Assembly (NCBI GenBank): GCA_019912395.1
Contig: JAIOIH010000040.1
Span: 62,001 to 126,000, forward strand
Length of the DNA: 64,000 bases
Direction of reading: 5' to 3'
Origin: Flavobacteriales bacterium
GTDB lineage: Bacteria > Bacteroidota > Bacteroidia > Flavobacteriales_F > PHOS-HE28
Shown here: positions 25,152 to 33,955 of the stretch, piece after piece
How the letters are laid out: every line of letters begins with the position of its first letter
Numbering within the stretch: position 1 is the first letter of the stretch
The notes under the pieces: model-generated
The model's database searches: none
The model's input: only the letters and a program-made list of their open reading frames with translations
What the model was told of the DNA's origin: nothing
Position numbers and translations under genes: made by a program

Positions 25152-26105
25152 TCACGCCCGCCCGGCACGGTCCAGCCCGCCAGCGAGCAGGAAGAGCACC
25201 GCCATCCTTATGGCCACGCCGTTCTCCACCTGGTCCAGGATGATGCTGCTCGCGCTGTCGGCCATCTCGCTGGTGATCTCCACTCCCCGGTTGATCGGCC
25301 CCGGGTGCATGATCACCACGTCCTTGCCGATGGCCCCGTAGCGCTTCCGGTCCAGCCCGAACAGCATGGCGTATTCCCGCAGCGAAGGGAAGTTCGCCAC
25401 GCCATCGCTGCCCTGGCGCTCCAGTTGGATCCGCAGCATGTTCGCCACATCGCACCAGCGCAGCGCCTCGTTCAGGTCGTGCGTCACCTGCACGCCCAGC
25501 TCCTTGGCATAGCGCGGCATCAGCGTGGTGGGGCCGCAGAGCATTACCTCCGCACCCAGTTTCCGCAGGCACAGGATGTTGCTCAAGGCGACCCGCGAAT
25601 GCAGGATGTCGCCCACGATCGCCACCTTCACACCACTCACCTTGCCCAGCTTCTCGCGGATGCTGTACGCATCCAGCAACGCCTGCGTAGGGTGCTCGTG
25701 CGTGCCGTCGCCCGCGTTCACGATGCGCGAGTCCACATGGCGGCTCAGGAATACCGCCGCGCCGGGGTCCGGGTGCCGCATCACCACCATGTCCACCTTC
25801 ATGGACAGGATGTTGTTCACCGTGTCGACCAGCGTCTCCCCTTTCTTGGTGCTGCTGCCGCTGCTGCTGAAGTTCACCACGTCCGCGCTCAGGCGCTTTT
25901 CCGCCAGCTCGAAGCTGATGCGGGTGCGCGTGCTGTTCTCGAAAAAGAGGTTGGCGATGGTGATGTCGCGCAGCGAAGGCACTTTCTTGATCGGCCGCGA
26001 GAGCACTTCCTTGAAGCCGTCCGCCGTGCGGAAGATCAATTCGATGTCCGCAGCGGTGAGGTCGTCGATCCCCAGGAGATGGCCGGTGCTCAGCAGATCG
26101 CTCAT
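25152..26105 (-). CDS. pyrB: Aspartate carbamoyltransferase catalytic subunit
   Basis: 317 residues. The carbamoyl-phosphate motif FENSTRTRISFE, the segment THEHPTQALLDAYS and the terminal MHPGPINRGVEI are all present. It condenses carbamoyl phosphate with aspartate, the first committed step of pyrimidine synthesis. The ATG at 26105 overlaps the pyrR stop as ATGA, giving translational coupling; a longer open frame upstream reads through pyrR out of frame and was rejected. No pyrI regulatory subunit is adjacent. Confidence 0.95.
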   Translation of the reverse strand: MSDLLSTGHLLGIDDLTAADIELIFRTADGFKEVLSRPIKKVPSLRDITIANLFFENSTRTRISFELAEKRLSADVVNFSSSGSSTKKGETLVDTVNNILSMKVDMVVMRHPDPGAAVFLSRHVDSRIVNAGDGTHEHPTQALLDAYSIREKLGKVSGVKVAIVGDILHSRVALSNILCLRKLGAEVMLCGPTTLMPRYAKELGVQVTHDLNEALRWCDVANMLRIQLERQGSDGVANFPSLREYAMLFGLDRKRYGAIGKDVVIMHPGPINRGVEITSEMADSASSIILDQVENGVAIRMAVLFLLAGGLDRAGRA

Positions 26106-26647
26106 CGGGCCACCTGTTTCAGGGATACGCGGTCCACGCCATCGCTCTCCTCCCACTCCACCGTTACGTGCTGCCCGTCGATGCTGTCCACCGAGCGGCC
26201 CACGAAGTCCGGCTGGATGGGCAGCTCCCGGCTGAAGCGGCGGTCGATGAAGACCATCAGCTCCACCGAACACGGCCGGCCGAAGGCCAGCATGGCATCC
26301 AGCCCGGCACGGATGGTACGGCCCGTGTAGAGCACATCGTCGATCAGCACCACCCGGCGACCGTCCAGACTGAAATTCAGTTCCGTGGTTGCGGGTATCG
26401 CCGTCACTGCGCGTTCGCGGAAGTCATCGCGGTGAAAGGTGATGTCCAGCTCGCCGTAGGTGATGTCCGTATCCCCGGTGATCCGCGCCAGTTCATTGCG
26501 CAGGCGCCGTGCGAAGAACACGCCGCGAGGCTGGAGACCGATCAAGGCCGTTTCACCCAAATGCCCGCGGTCCTCGATCAATTGATGGCACAGGCGCTGC
26601 ACCGTGAGGTCGAAAGCGGTGGACTCCAGGATGGTGAGCGCCTGCAT
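26102..26647 (-). CDS. pyrR: Bifunctional pyr operon regulator / uracil phosphoribosyltransferase
   Basis: 181 residues of the type I phosphoribosyltransferase fold, with the PRPP-binding loop VVLIDDVLYTGRTIRAG. PyrR proteins bind UMP and pyr mRNA in Firmicutes to attenuate transcription and also convert uracil to UMP. In Bacteroidota the regulatory role is less established. The first gene of the pyrR-pyrB pair, it has TATCTTCG at 26653-26660, only five bases before the ATG, so transcription may be nearly leaderless. That leaves no room for a classic PyrR leader here. Confidence 0.92.
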   Translation of the reverse strand: MQALTILESTAFDLTVQRLCHQLIEDRGHLGETALIGLQPRGVFFARRLRNELARITGDTDITYGELDITFHRDDFRERAVTAIPATTELNFSLDGRRVVLIDDVLYTGRTIRAGLDAMLAFGRPCSVELMVFIDRRFSRELPIQPDFVGRSVDSIDGQHVTVEWEESDGVDRVSLKQVAR

Positions 26648-26769
26648 GGCGGCGAAGATAGCGGACAGCCGCAGCAGGGAGAAAGGCCCCCTTTGCGGAT
26701 CGGGACATCAGCCTCTTAAAGAAAGGTGTTGGTTGGTTCGTGTCCCAAAAAAGATGGAGTGTTGATGCA

Positions 26770-28368
26770 CTACTGCACCACCACCCGCTCATAACACACG
26801 CCCTCCCGGCTCGATACGCGCACCACATACGTGCCCTTGGCGAAACGTGAAAGATCGATCTCCGCGCTCTCCGTTCCTTTTGCCAAGGGCCGCTGGAAAA
26901 GCAGCCTGCCCGTGGCATCATACACGGAATAGAAACTATCCACGGTTAGCGGATCAGGGAAGTCCAAGGTGAAATGGCCCGTGTTGGGGTTGGGGTGGAT
27001 GGTGGGCTTCCTTGGTCGTATCGGGTCGGGCATGGCTGTGACGATCGCGCAGAGGTCTTCCGCCGTGATCGGATCGAAGATCGTATCCCGGAACGAGACC
27101 GGGTAGGCCACTGCACCACTGGATGCCGGGGTAAGGGTGAAGGCACTGTCCACGGGGAAGAGGTCGATTACTTGCACCGGGTAGCTCTGGTCGCCGCAGG
27201 GGAAATGCCCGAGCGGATCGGTTTTGAAAAGGGCATACATGCCACCGTACTGGGGATTATATACGGCCATGGACAGCGTGTAGCCTCCATCACTACCTCC
27301 TACCAGATCGATCGGCTCATAGCGATGCCCGGGCGTATTGGATGTTCGGGTCCATAACGTGTCGCCATTGATGTCGGCCTTCAACAAAACGGGCAGATAA
27401 CCGATATTGCTGGCGGAGGCCGCATTGGCCATCAGTATATAGCCCATATCGGATGCACCTACCGTCTGCTGTCCGTTGCGGGCGTACCACAGATCAGCCC
27501 CTTCGTAACCTTTACACCACTGCACTTCGCCTTCACCGTTCAGTTTCATCAGGAACAACTTAGGGTCGTACCCCACTGGTAGCGGCTCCAGCGGGTTTAC
27601 GGAACCGGTGCTGTCGGTATAGCCAGTGATCACGAAAGAATCGTCCGATTCCACCACGGCATCATGTACGATCCCTCTGGGGCGGATGTAGCTCTTGCAC
27701 CAAAGCATATTCCCATTGGCATCCAGTCGGGCCACTGCGGCACCTGCTGTGTCCATGTTTATCCCTGCCAACAGGTCGCCTCCCGGAAGCTCTTTCACGA
27801 ACTGGAAACTGCCGTTGTGGTTATAAAAGTGGGACCATTGATGTGCCAAGTCCGGCTGGGCCTTGAGGATATAGAATCCATCAAGCCCATGCCTGCTCCA
27901 GATCACAGCCCCTTGATCCTCAGTCACGGTCAGGTCACTAGCAAAATAGGTGCAGGCAGCACCGATGACATAGCGATTGGCTTCCATTATTTCACCAGCG
28001 GAATCCAAGTGGCAAAGCACGAGTTGGCTGTGAACACCTATCGTGTCACCTGGTCGATCACATCCTTCGCCTCTATAGCCCCATACGGAATAGAAGGAAT
28101 TCTCGCTGCGCTTGGCCACGGATAGCGGACCAGTCATGATCGACGCTTCATTGCTCCATTTATACTTGGTCCAGATCACTGTTCCAAGGCTATCGAGTAT
28201 GGTGACCCCGGGGCCCCAACCCATCGAAGCCAAGGTCCTTCCATTGTCCAAGTCATCAATTTTAAAGGACCCAACGGCCTGATAACCTACCCCGTACGTC
28301 GTCTGGGATCGTGCTGTAGAAGAACAGAGCACCAAGGCCATCACCATGGGGAGTAGCAACTTTTTCAT
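26770..28368 (-). CDS. Secreted protein with T9SS type A sorting domain
   Basis: 532 residues with signal peptide (MKKLLLPMVMALVLCSSTARS). The central part resembles the beta-propeller style surface proteins of this phylum that recite repeated blades such as TIGVHSQLVLCHLDSAGEI and GDTLWTRTSNTPGHRYEP. The last 75 residues are a sorting domain: IHPNPNTGHFTLDF, YSVYDATGRLLFQ and FAKGTYVVRVSS. It should be placed on or released from the cell surface. It follows the split glycosidase-like gene by three bases and closes the three-gene minus-strand unit. Its GC content looks lower than that of the surrounding housekeeping genes. Function unknown. Confidence 0.82.
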   Translation of the reverse strand: MKKLLLPMVMALVLCSSTARSQTTYGVGYQAVGSFKIDDLDNGRTLASMGWGPGVTILDSLGTVIWTKYKWSNEASIMTGPLSVAKRSENSFYSVWGYRGEGCDRPGDTIGVHSQLVLCHLDSAGEIMEANRYVIGAACTYFASDLTVTEDQGAVIWSRHGLDGFYILKAQPDLAHQWSHFYNHNGSFQFVKELPGGDLLAGINMDTAGAAVARLDANGNMLWCKSYIRPRGIVHDAVVESDDSFVITGYTDSTGSVNPLEPLPVGYDPKLFLMKLNGEGEVQWCKGYEGADLWYARNGQQTVGASDMGYILMANAASASNIGYLPVLLKADINGDTLWTRTSNTPGHRYEPIDLVGGSDGGYTLSMAVYNPQYGGMYALFKTDPLGHFPCGDQSYPVQVIDLFPVDSAFTLTPASSGAVAYPVSFRDTIFDPITAEDLCAIVTAMPDPIRPRKPTIHPNPNTGHFTLDFPDPLTVDSFYSVYDATGRLLFQRPLAKGTESAEIDLSRFAKGTYVVRVSSREGVCYERVVVQ

Positions 28369-28371
28369 GGT

Positions 28372-29907
28372 TCAGCGTTTGATCAGCAGTTTGGTCTTTA
28401 CCGTGATTCCGGATGTGGCCCGTATGCTATAGGCACCGGACACCAAGGTCTTCAGGTCCAATTGGTGCATTCCTCCGGGTAGCCCGACCAAGTTCAATAC
28501 CAGACGCCCTGTCACGTCCGTGATCGCAAGGTCCACAGATGGTCCATCCGGTAAAAGCACGCGCAATTCCCCGGTATTGGGATTGGGGTACAGAACGATA
28601 TCCCAATCTGGGTCGGTGGGTGCGCGTTCATCCATAGCGATCGGGACCATTCGATGCTCCGGTATGGGCTGGATCAGAAAAGCGTAGTCGCTCCTCAGGG
28701 TATCCAAGTTGTCGTTCGCAGGCCAAGAATGGATGCCGTTAAATGGCAGCGAGGACAGGTCCAAGGTGACCGTTCCGGTCTGTGTCCCATCATCCTGGTC
28801 AGTGGGCAATGCGGTCATGTTCATTCGCGTGGGGTACCAGTTCACCCGGTAATCCACCCCGGACTGCAGACCTTCCAAGGCGATGGATTGTGCGCCGGGA
28901 GAATCACAACCCAAGTAGTTCTCATGCTGGTTATTCACGTAATAGTGGTTCTCCCAATAGGCATTCAGGTTGTGAATCCAGCCTATGACCATGGTTTGGT
29001 CCTCATTCAGCAGGTAATAGCACTCCAGTTGGCCATCCGCATCATATACTTTATGGGGCGTATGGGGTTGATCTAAGAAATCGCCCTGACCGAGCGCTAC
29101 ATCGTTCAAGAAATCCGATAGGGGTTTGAAATGGTGGTAGAGTGTGCGATTCTCGACAAGAAGTGGATCTTGAAGGCCCGGAATGTCCATTGCATTTACC
29201 CCATGCAATACAGCGGTTGGGGGATAGGTGGCTTGATGTGGATTGTTCGCGTCCAGCAGGGGACGGCTTTTGGGAATATCCCTTATCCACCAGAACACGC
29301 GTTCCTTTTGCCAAGTGCTCGCTGCCGCGAAATTCCCGAAGAAGGTGCTGGCCCAGATCTCGTTGTGGAAGGAGACGTCGTAGTTATCGAAATACATGGC
29401 CGCGTCCTTCCAATCCTCAACCGTGTCGTTTGGGTCAATGTCAACATACTGGTAGTAATTGGACTCTCCTTGGTGGAAAGGTTTTTTATATGTGTCGCCA
29501 TCAACTGTACTTGTGTACTCCTCCCGAAAATCCTGACTCTCGTTGAAACTATTCGAAAATTCTCCTTCGCCCCAGTACATGCCGCGGTGCGCATCGATCA
29601 GGTCCACATCGGGATTGAAGAAAGGTGCATAGTATTGGTCGCCTCCGTTCAGGTTCGGTTCGGAGCGGGCATAGCTCATAAGGAAGAGCTTCTTATCATA
29701 TCCGAGCGCGGAGGTGGAAGGGTGGTCCAGGTCCGCATCACCGCGTACAAACTGCGAAATGTCCGAGACCCATTGGCTGATGGTCCCGGGCAAGGCCGGA
29801 TCAGCGGGCCAGAACAAATTGTTCTCCGCACAATTATTGTCATAATCAGGGTCGGTCATGTACTGTACTGTATGTGAGCATCTGGTCGATCTCGTTGAAG
29901 GGCTCAA
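28372..29907 (-). CDS. Glycosidase-like T9SS cargo, C-terminal fragment downstream of a frameshift
   Basis: This frame continues the protein that begins at 31420. Its first residues (to about TVQ) are an out-of-frame reading of the upstream gene, so real homologous sequence begins at YMTDPDYDNN. It carries the second half of a (beta/alpha)8-like domain, including DVSFHNEIWASTFFG followed by FWWIRD, then a beta-sandwich. A T9SS sorting domain ends it (VLYPNPNTGELRVLLP, ITDVTGRLVLNL, LVSGAYSIRATSG). It has no signal peptide of its own and would be useless alone. See the finding on the 5-bp repeat at 29861-29872. Confidence 0.75.
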   Translation of the reverse strand: MSPSTRSTRCSHTVQYMTDPDYDNNCAENNLFWPADPALPGTISQWVSDISQFVRGDADLDHPSTSALGYDKKLFLMSYARSEPNLNGGDQYYAPFFNPDVDLIDAHRGMYWGEGEFSNSFNESQDFREEYTSTVDGDTYKKPFHQGESNYYQYVDIDPNDTVEDWKDAAMYFDNYDVSFHNEIWASTFFGNFAAASTWQKERVFWWIRDIPKSRPLLDANNPHQATYPPTAVLHGVNAMDIPGLQDPLLVENRTLYHHFKPLSDFLNDVALGQGDFLDQPHTPHKVYDADGQLECYYLLNEDQTMVIGWIHNLNAYWENHYYVNNQHENYLGCDSPGAQSIALEGLQSGVDYRVNWYPTRMNMTALPTDQDDGTQTGTVTLDLSSLPFNGIHSWPANDNLDTLRSDYAFLIQPIPEHRMVPIAMDERAPTDPDWDIVLYPNPNTGELRVLLPDGPSVDLAITDVTGRLVLNLVGLPGGMHQLDLKTLVSGAYSIRATSGITVKTKLLIKR

Positions 29908-31420
29908 TGATGGGGATGTTCACCGACCAGCCCCAGCGGGAAAGAATATACTTATACTTACGCTTCCAGTAGTAGAAGGCGCTGCCCGGCTGGGCTGCAG
30001 TGGCCGGGTCGCCGTTGGAATAGAAGTAGCGCTTCATGTCGTACAGGCCGGTTGTAGGGTCACGGGGCGCGACGAAACCAAGTAGGTAGGGGTCATGCTT
30101 CCAAGCCCACGGTTCATAGGCAACGATGGGAGGATAGGGAACTATGCAGAGCTGGATGTAAATGCCATCCTGCCGGGCTTGGTCCAGCAATTGGTCAAAC
30201 ACCCAGGAATTGTATTGCGCGTTACCACGGACAACAGGAGTACAAGGGACAATTGTCTCCCCACCGCATTGTAACAGTTCCCGAAAACCGTCATATACTC
30301 CGAGATTCACATTTTCCGGGGCAAAGCTTTTGTTCATTAGGAAGATACGCGAGTAATTTGCACCTACCGTATGCAACTTTCCCATCCCTTGGCTCATATT
30401 CACGTAGCTGTTCCAAACCAAGCGGTAGCCGTTCGGGTCGGCCCATGAAGTGCCCGGGCCGCACGCAGGCACGCTCACTCCATATCCGGAATTCTCATTA
30501 TTTAGGCCCAAGCCGAAGAACGGCGTGCCATCTTCAAACCGCAGGGTACGGCGGTTGCTGGTGTTCACTTCCAATGGGCCATGATTGTCCGGCAACGGAG
30601 GGTCGCACATGAATGCAAAGCCCGTGCAGAGAACGGCTGAAAGAGGACTGTCTGCCAGTGTGGAAGTGTTCGGGGTCTTCAGTGAAAGGGTGAATTGCCA
30701 AGGTCCCTCCATATCCGGTGCAATACGGAACCGAATATGGTACGAGTGCAGGGGATCATCCGGGTCCTCCACGGGCAGCGAAGTATTGTCAGTGCCTTCC
30801 CACTTGGCCTCCCGCATGAAAAAGCCCCATTTCAAAGTTTGCGCACCATCAGGCTTGGTCAGCGTCATCACCAATTGCAGGGAATCGTCCGCGTAGGGGT
30901 TCAGGTCATGCACCGGGTCCACATTTCCCGGTGTAGATACAAACGGGTCTATCGGATCGGCGTAGTAATGTGTGAAAAACCGATCGATGGCATCCTGTAG
31001 TTCTTGGGGCGGTCGTACACCGATCTCCAGCTTCTCCCATTTGTTCACGTGCAGCACGTTGTCCGTAATGTGAGTGGCGGGTTCTGGAGCGATCACCACC
31101 ACATCGACCGGCGCACCGTGGCTCTCATCGATGTACGCATGGAAATGGCCATCATTGTGGAAGTCTCCTGCGTGGAAGCCTTCGGTCAAATGCACCTGCG
31201 TGCCGGAAACGAATTCCGCGTCGGCCGTGCCCGTTATGGTCACTGGTTCAGAAGGCGCCCCCGGTGAAAGGATCTTCTGGGTTACCGCGTAGTGATGCAC
31301 GCCGCTATGCCAGTTCACGTTCTGGATCACCAGGTCCGGGTATGCGGTCTGTGACATTGCAAGGGAAGACAGCAGCATGCCGCCGAACGCTGCCTTGAAG
31401 TGGTTGGCGCAGATATCCAT
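29846..31420 (-). CDS. Glycosidase-like secreted protein, N-terminal fragment ending at a frameshift
   Basis: 524 residues from the ATG that gives a signal-like sequence (MDICANHFKAAFGGMLLSSL); a longer open frame to 31684 overlaps the upstream gene and was rejected. An N-terminal beta-sandwich (GPWQFTLSLKTPNTS, LRFEDGTPFFGLGLNNEN) resembles the DUF5060/DUF4038 N-terminal modules that precede glycoside hydrolase barrels. A barrel follows and includes PFNEID, an Asn-Glu pair like the acid/base of clan GH-A. Soon after that motif the frame shifts and stops. The substrate is unknown. The gene starts two bases after the SprB-repeat gene stop. Confidence 0.75.
   Translation of the reverse strand: MDICANHFKAAFGGMLLSSLAMSQTAYPDLVIQNVNWHSGVHHYAVTQKILSPGAPSEPVTITGTADAEFVSGTQVHLTEGFHAGDFHNDGHFHAYIDESHGAPVDVVVIAPEPATHITDNVLHVNKWEKLEIGVRPPQELQDAIDRFFTHYYADPIDPFVSTPGNVDPVHDLNPYADDSLQLVMTLTKPDGAQTLKWGFFMREAKWEGTDNTSLPVEDPDDPLHSYHIRFRIAPDMEGPWQFTLSLKTPNTSTLADSPLSAVLCTGFAFMCDPPLPDNHGPLEVNTSNRRTLRFEDGTPFFGLGLNNENSGYGVSVPACGPGTSWADPNGYRLVWNSYVNMSQGMGKLHTVGANYSRIFLMNKSFAPENVNLGVYDGFRELLQCGGETIVPCTPVVRGNAQYNSWVFDQLLDQARQDGIYIQLCIVPYPPIVAYEPWAWKHDPYLLGFVAPRDPTTGLYDMKRYFYSNGDPATAAQPGSAFYYWKRKYKYILSRWGWSVNIPIIEPFNEIDQMLTYSTVHDRP
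29861..29872 (-). repeat. 5-bp tandem repeat (TACTG)2 at the frameshift
   Basis: Two TACTG units followed by TA on the plus strand. Adding one more 5-base unit restores a single reading frame through both halves of the glycosidase-like gene (continuous sequence TYSTVQYMTDPDYD). The repeat is therefore the most likely site of the missing bases, by slippage in the cell or during assembly. Confidence 0.7.
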
Positions 31421-31422
31421 GG

Positions 31423-32811
31423 CTATCTGTGTTGAGCGGTCTCCAGTGCCTTCAACCGTTGTTCCAATTGCGTTTGTCTCTCCTCCAATTGCAGGATGTA
31501 CAGCGCCTGCTCCTCCACCACTTTCAACATGCGGGCTTGGAGGTCGCCCACTTCCACGCCTTGCTTGGCCTCCAATTCGGCGGCGGAGGGGATGCCGGGC
31601 AGGTGCTTGTTGATGCGGAGGTATTGGCGCATCGCATCCATGGGCATCAGCGCATAGTTGGGCTGGAACACATAGTCCGGCCAATCACCCATCTTCACCA
31701 GTACATCGCGGCACACGATGCCATCCTCCACGAAGAGGCGGTAATCACCTACCGCACCACTAGGGGGGTTGGTGCCGATACCCACCGCGCCATTGCGGGT
31801 GATGCGCATGCGCTGTTCGCCGTTGGTGACAATGTTCAAGTCCATGTTGCTCAAGGTGCCCAACACGGGCCGAGGTTCGTTGGGGCAGAGATGGGTGAAG
31901 TCATTCCCAATGGTCAGCCAAAAGGGTCTCGAACTCATCAAAAAGCATTTGGATGGTGGCCAGACGGGAAGGTCGGGACCTACCCCCATTTTTAGGGTAC
32001 CGTCGTAATCACGATACAACGGACCTGTAGTGGTGTCCGCACCCCAAAGACCAATGCCTCCATTGCTCATTATCCTCAGTCGCTCTTGCCCATTGCTCTT
32101 GAGCACCACATCCTTATTGTCCGGCGTACCGATGTATTGCGGACCGGGCGTGGTACCGGGGTTCCCGCTCATGCTCCAATCGCTGCGGTCGGGGCCGCGC
32201 AGGTAGATGGTGGTGGAAGTACCCGCGCATCCATTGGCATCGGCGGCGGTGATCTTATAGTCCTTGGCGGCGAGATTGTAGCGATCTGCACCGATCGGGC
32301 CGTCGCTCCAAGTGATCGTAAAGGGTGGCGCACCACCCAGCACGACCACGGATGCATTCCCATTGCTGCATTGGTAACAGCTAATGTTGTAACCGTTCGA
32401 GTACTCATAGACGTCCACATCCAGTTTCATGGCCAAGGGCTGGTCCAAGGTGACCTCCTTTGTCACCCGCTGCCCGTCGTTGTCCAGCACATCCACCTTG
32501 TAGTAACCGGCGGCAAGCTCCGTGAGGTCCTGGTCGTTGGAGCCATTGCTCCATTCGTAGTGGTATGGCGGCTGACCGCCACTCACGGAGAGGTCGATCC
32601 AGCCATCCTTACTTCCGAAGCAACTGACCTGATAGCCATTGTAATTGCTGACCTGAAGCGAGACCACGAGGGTGTCAGCGGCGCTGGTGGAGATGCCCGA
32701 CAAGATCATGAACGCGAGAACATTCCGTCGTAAGAACTTTCCTTGTTCCGGCAAAAAGCAACGCTTAAAATGAGCTGTAGGTGAATGTGAAGGGTGGTAT
32801 AATGGGCTCAT
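31423..32811 (-). CDS. Secreted protein with two SprB-type repeats and a C-terminal coiled coil
   Basis: 462 residues. Two SprB-like repeats (about residues 55-115 and 125-185; VSCFGSKDGWIDLSVSGG and ISCYQCSNGNASVVVLGG) resemble the repeats of the flavobacterial gliding adhesin. The middle reads like a trimeric fibre head (GIGLWGADTTTG, AVGIGTNPPSGAVGDYRLFVEDG). The end (LRINKHLPGIPSAAELEAK, then a coiled coil of about 35 residues) matches many phage tail-fibre or intramolecular-chaperone-like Bacteroidota proteins. No sorting domain is seen. The start is uncertain: the hydrophobic leader lies at residues 24-44 and only the ATG at 32811 covers it. First gene of the unit, opposite an XRE regulator. 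Confidence 0.72.
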   Translation of the reverse strand: MSPLYHPSHSPTAHFKRCFLPEQGKFLRRNVLAFMILSGISTSAADTLVVSLQVSNYNGYQVSCFGSKDGWIDLSVSGGQPPYHYEWSNGSNDQDLTELAAGYYKVDVLDNDGQRVTKEVTLDQPLAMKLDVDVYEYSNGYNISCYQCSNGNASVVVLGGAPPFTITWSDGPIGADRYNLAAKDYKITAADANGCAGTSTTIYLRGPDRSDWSMSGNPGTTPGPQYIGTPDNKDVVLKSNGQERLRIMSNGGIGLWGADTTTGPLYRDYDGTLKMGVGPDLPVWPPSKCFLMSSRPFWLTIGNDFTHLCPNEPRPVLGTLSNMDLNIVTNGEQRMRITRNGAVGIGTNPPSGAVGDYRLFVEDGIVCRDVLVKMGDWPDYVFQPNYALMPMDAMRQYLRINKHLPGIPSAAELEAKQGVEVGDLQARMLKVVEEQALYILQLEERQTQLEQRLKALETAQHR

Positions 32812-32891
32812 GGCGGTACATTATTGGTTGGCAGGTATGGAATGAACGACCCGGACAAAAGGATCCACTCCCAAATACATTACCAAACCAC

Positions 32892-32928
32892 TTTTTGCAT
32901 AACTGCATGCATTTTTTGCATAGCTTCG
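32892..32928 (+). promoter_or_regulatory. Phased TTTTTGCATA repeats and -7 box upstream of the XRE regulator
   Basis: TTTTTGCATA occurs at 32892-32901 and 32913-32922, 21 bases apart, about two helical turns. The palindrome TGCATGCA lies between them at 32904-32911. The second copy overlaps TAGCTTCG (32921-32928), one change from TAnnTTTG. The layout fits an operator over a promoter for the regulator at 32946 and possibly the divergent genes. Binding is inferred. Confidence 0.5.
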
Positions 32929-32945
32929 ATTCAAACCCTACCGCC

Positions 32946-33335
32946 ATGCTTCACCAAAAAATCCGCCAGTTGCGTGAGCAGCACCATTTACGCGATGAGG
33001 ACATGGCCGAACGGCTGTGTATGTCACAAAGTGCATATAGCAGGCTCGAAACGGGCGTGACCAAGATGGACGTGGAGCGGTTGCGAAAGATCGCCGAGGT
33101 ACTGGAGGTTCAGCTGGATGACCTGTTCATCCCGGTACTGGGCGCTATTCAGCCGGATACGAGCGGGCAAGAGTCCGTGTTTGCCGATCCAACGCCGAGG
33201 TCAAGCAGGCAGGCACTTCTGCAAAGGATCGTGGACCTGTATACGGAGCAGATGGAGGAGGTGCAGGCCGTGAATGCCCGCTATGCCCGGATGACCGTGC
33301 GTATTCTGGCATTGCTGAGGAAGGCTGAGGGATAG
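32946..33335 (+). CDS. XRE-family helix-turn-helix regulator
   Basis: 129 residues. The helix-turn-helix spans about residues 5-60 (LREQHHLRDEDMAERLCMSQSAYSRLETG), as in Cro/CI-type repressors. The rest ends in a possible coiled coil (VDLYTEQMEEVQAVNARYARM). The ATG at 32946 was chosen because it begins the domain and lies after the promoter-like repeat. It is divergent from the secreted-protein unit at 26.8-32.8 kb, a common place for a gene that controls its neighbours. Target and signal are unknown. Confidence 0.85.
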   Translation: MLHQKIRQLREQHHLRDEDMAERLCMSQSAYSRLETGVTKMDVERLRKIAEVLEVQLDDLFIPVLGAIQPDTSGQESVFADPTPRSSRQALLQRIVDLYTEQMEEVQAVNARYARMTVRILALLRKAEG

Positions 33336-33475
33336 GATTGCAAGTGGTACCGCGCAGCGTGCTGCAGATGCCTATGCGGGCTTGCCTACCGTAGATGCGG
33401 ATCGCTTTGTAGTGCGGGGATAGGGAAGTATACTTCTATCAATTCCATTCCCGCCAGAACCCGGTTCTTTGCACC

Positions 33476-33955
33476 ATGGCTTCTCCCCCGAAAAAGATCC
33501 TGCTTGTTTGCCTCGGCAACATCTGCCGCTCGCCCATGGCCGAGGGGCTGCTGCGCGAAATGGCCAAGCAGCGCGGGCTCCGGATACGGACCGATTCCGC
33601 CGGCACGGGCGATTCGCACATCGGCCAAGCGCCGGACCCCCGTGCCCAGACCGAAATGCGCAGGCATGGCATCCGCATCAGCGACCTGCGTGCCCGGCAA
33701 TTCACCCGCGCCGATTTTGAACGCTTCGACCTGCTGCTGGCGATGGACCAGCATAACCTGAGGGATATGCAGCGCCTCGCACCCTCGCCGGAACTGGCGG
33801 CCAAGGCGCGCTTGATGCTGGACTGGTCCTCCGACCGCAAGGGCGGTGATGTCCCGGACCCTTGGTATGGTGGAAGCGAAGGCTTCGGCCCGGTACACAA
33901 CATGCTGAGGGAGGCCCTTGAAACGCTGCTGGACGAATTGGAGCATGCAGGCTGA
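33476..33955 (+). CDS. Low-molecular-weight protein-tyrosine-phosphatase
   Basis: 159 residues. The P-loop CLGNICRS contains the nucleophile Cys12 and Arg18, and the general-acid aspartate is in DPWYGG near residue 127. The enzyme removes phosphate from tyrosines; bacterial targets include exopolysaccharide kinases, none of which is seen here. It overlaps the next gene by 11 bases, so the two are likely translated together. A TTCTTTGC sequence lies just upstream. Confidence 0.92.
   Translation: MASPPKKILLVCLGNICRSPMAEGLLREMAKQRGLRIRTDSAGTGDSHIGQAPDPRAQTEMRRHGIRISDLRARQFTRADFERFDLLLAMDQHNLRDMQRLAPSPELAAKARLMLDWSSDRKGGDVPDPWYGGSEGFGPVHNMLREALETLLDELEHAG

Noticed and set aside
26648-26769. PyrR-binding attenuator leader before pyrR
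   Set aside because: The promoter-like box is about five bases from the ATG, leaving no leader, and no anti-terminator/terminator pair was seen.
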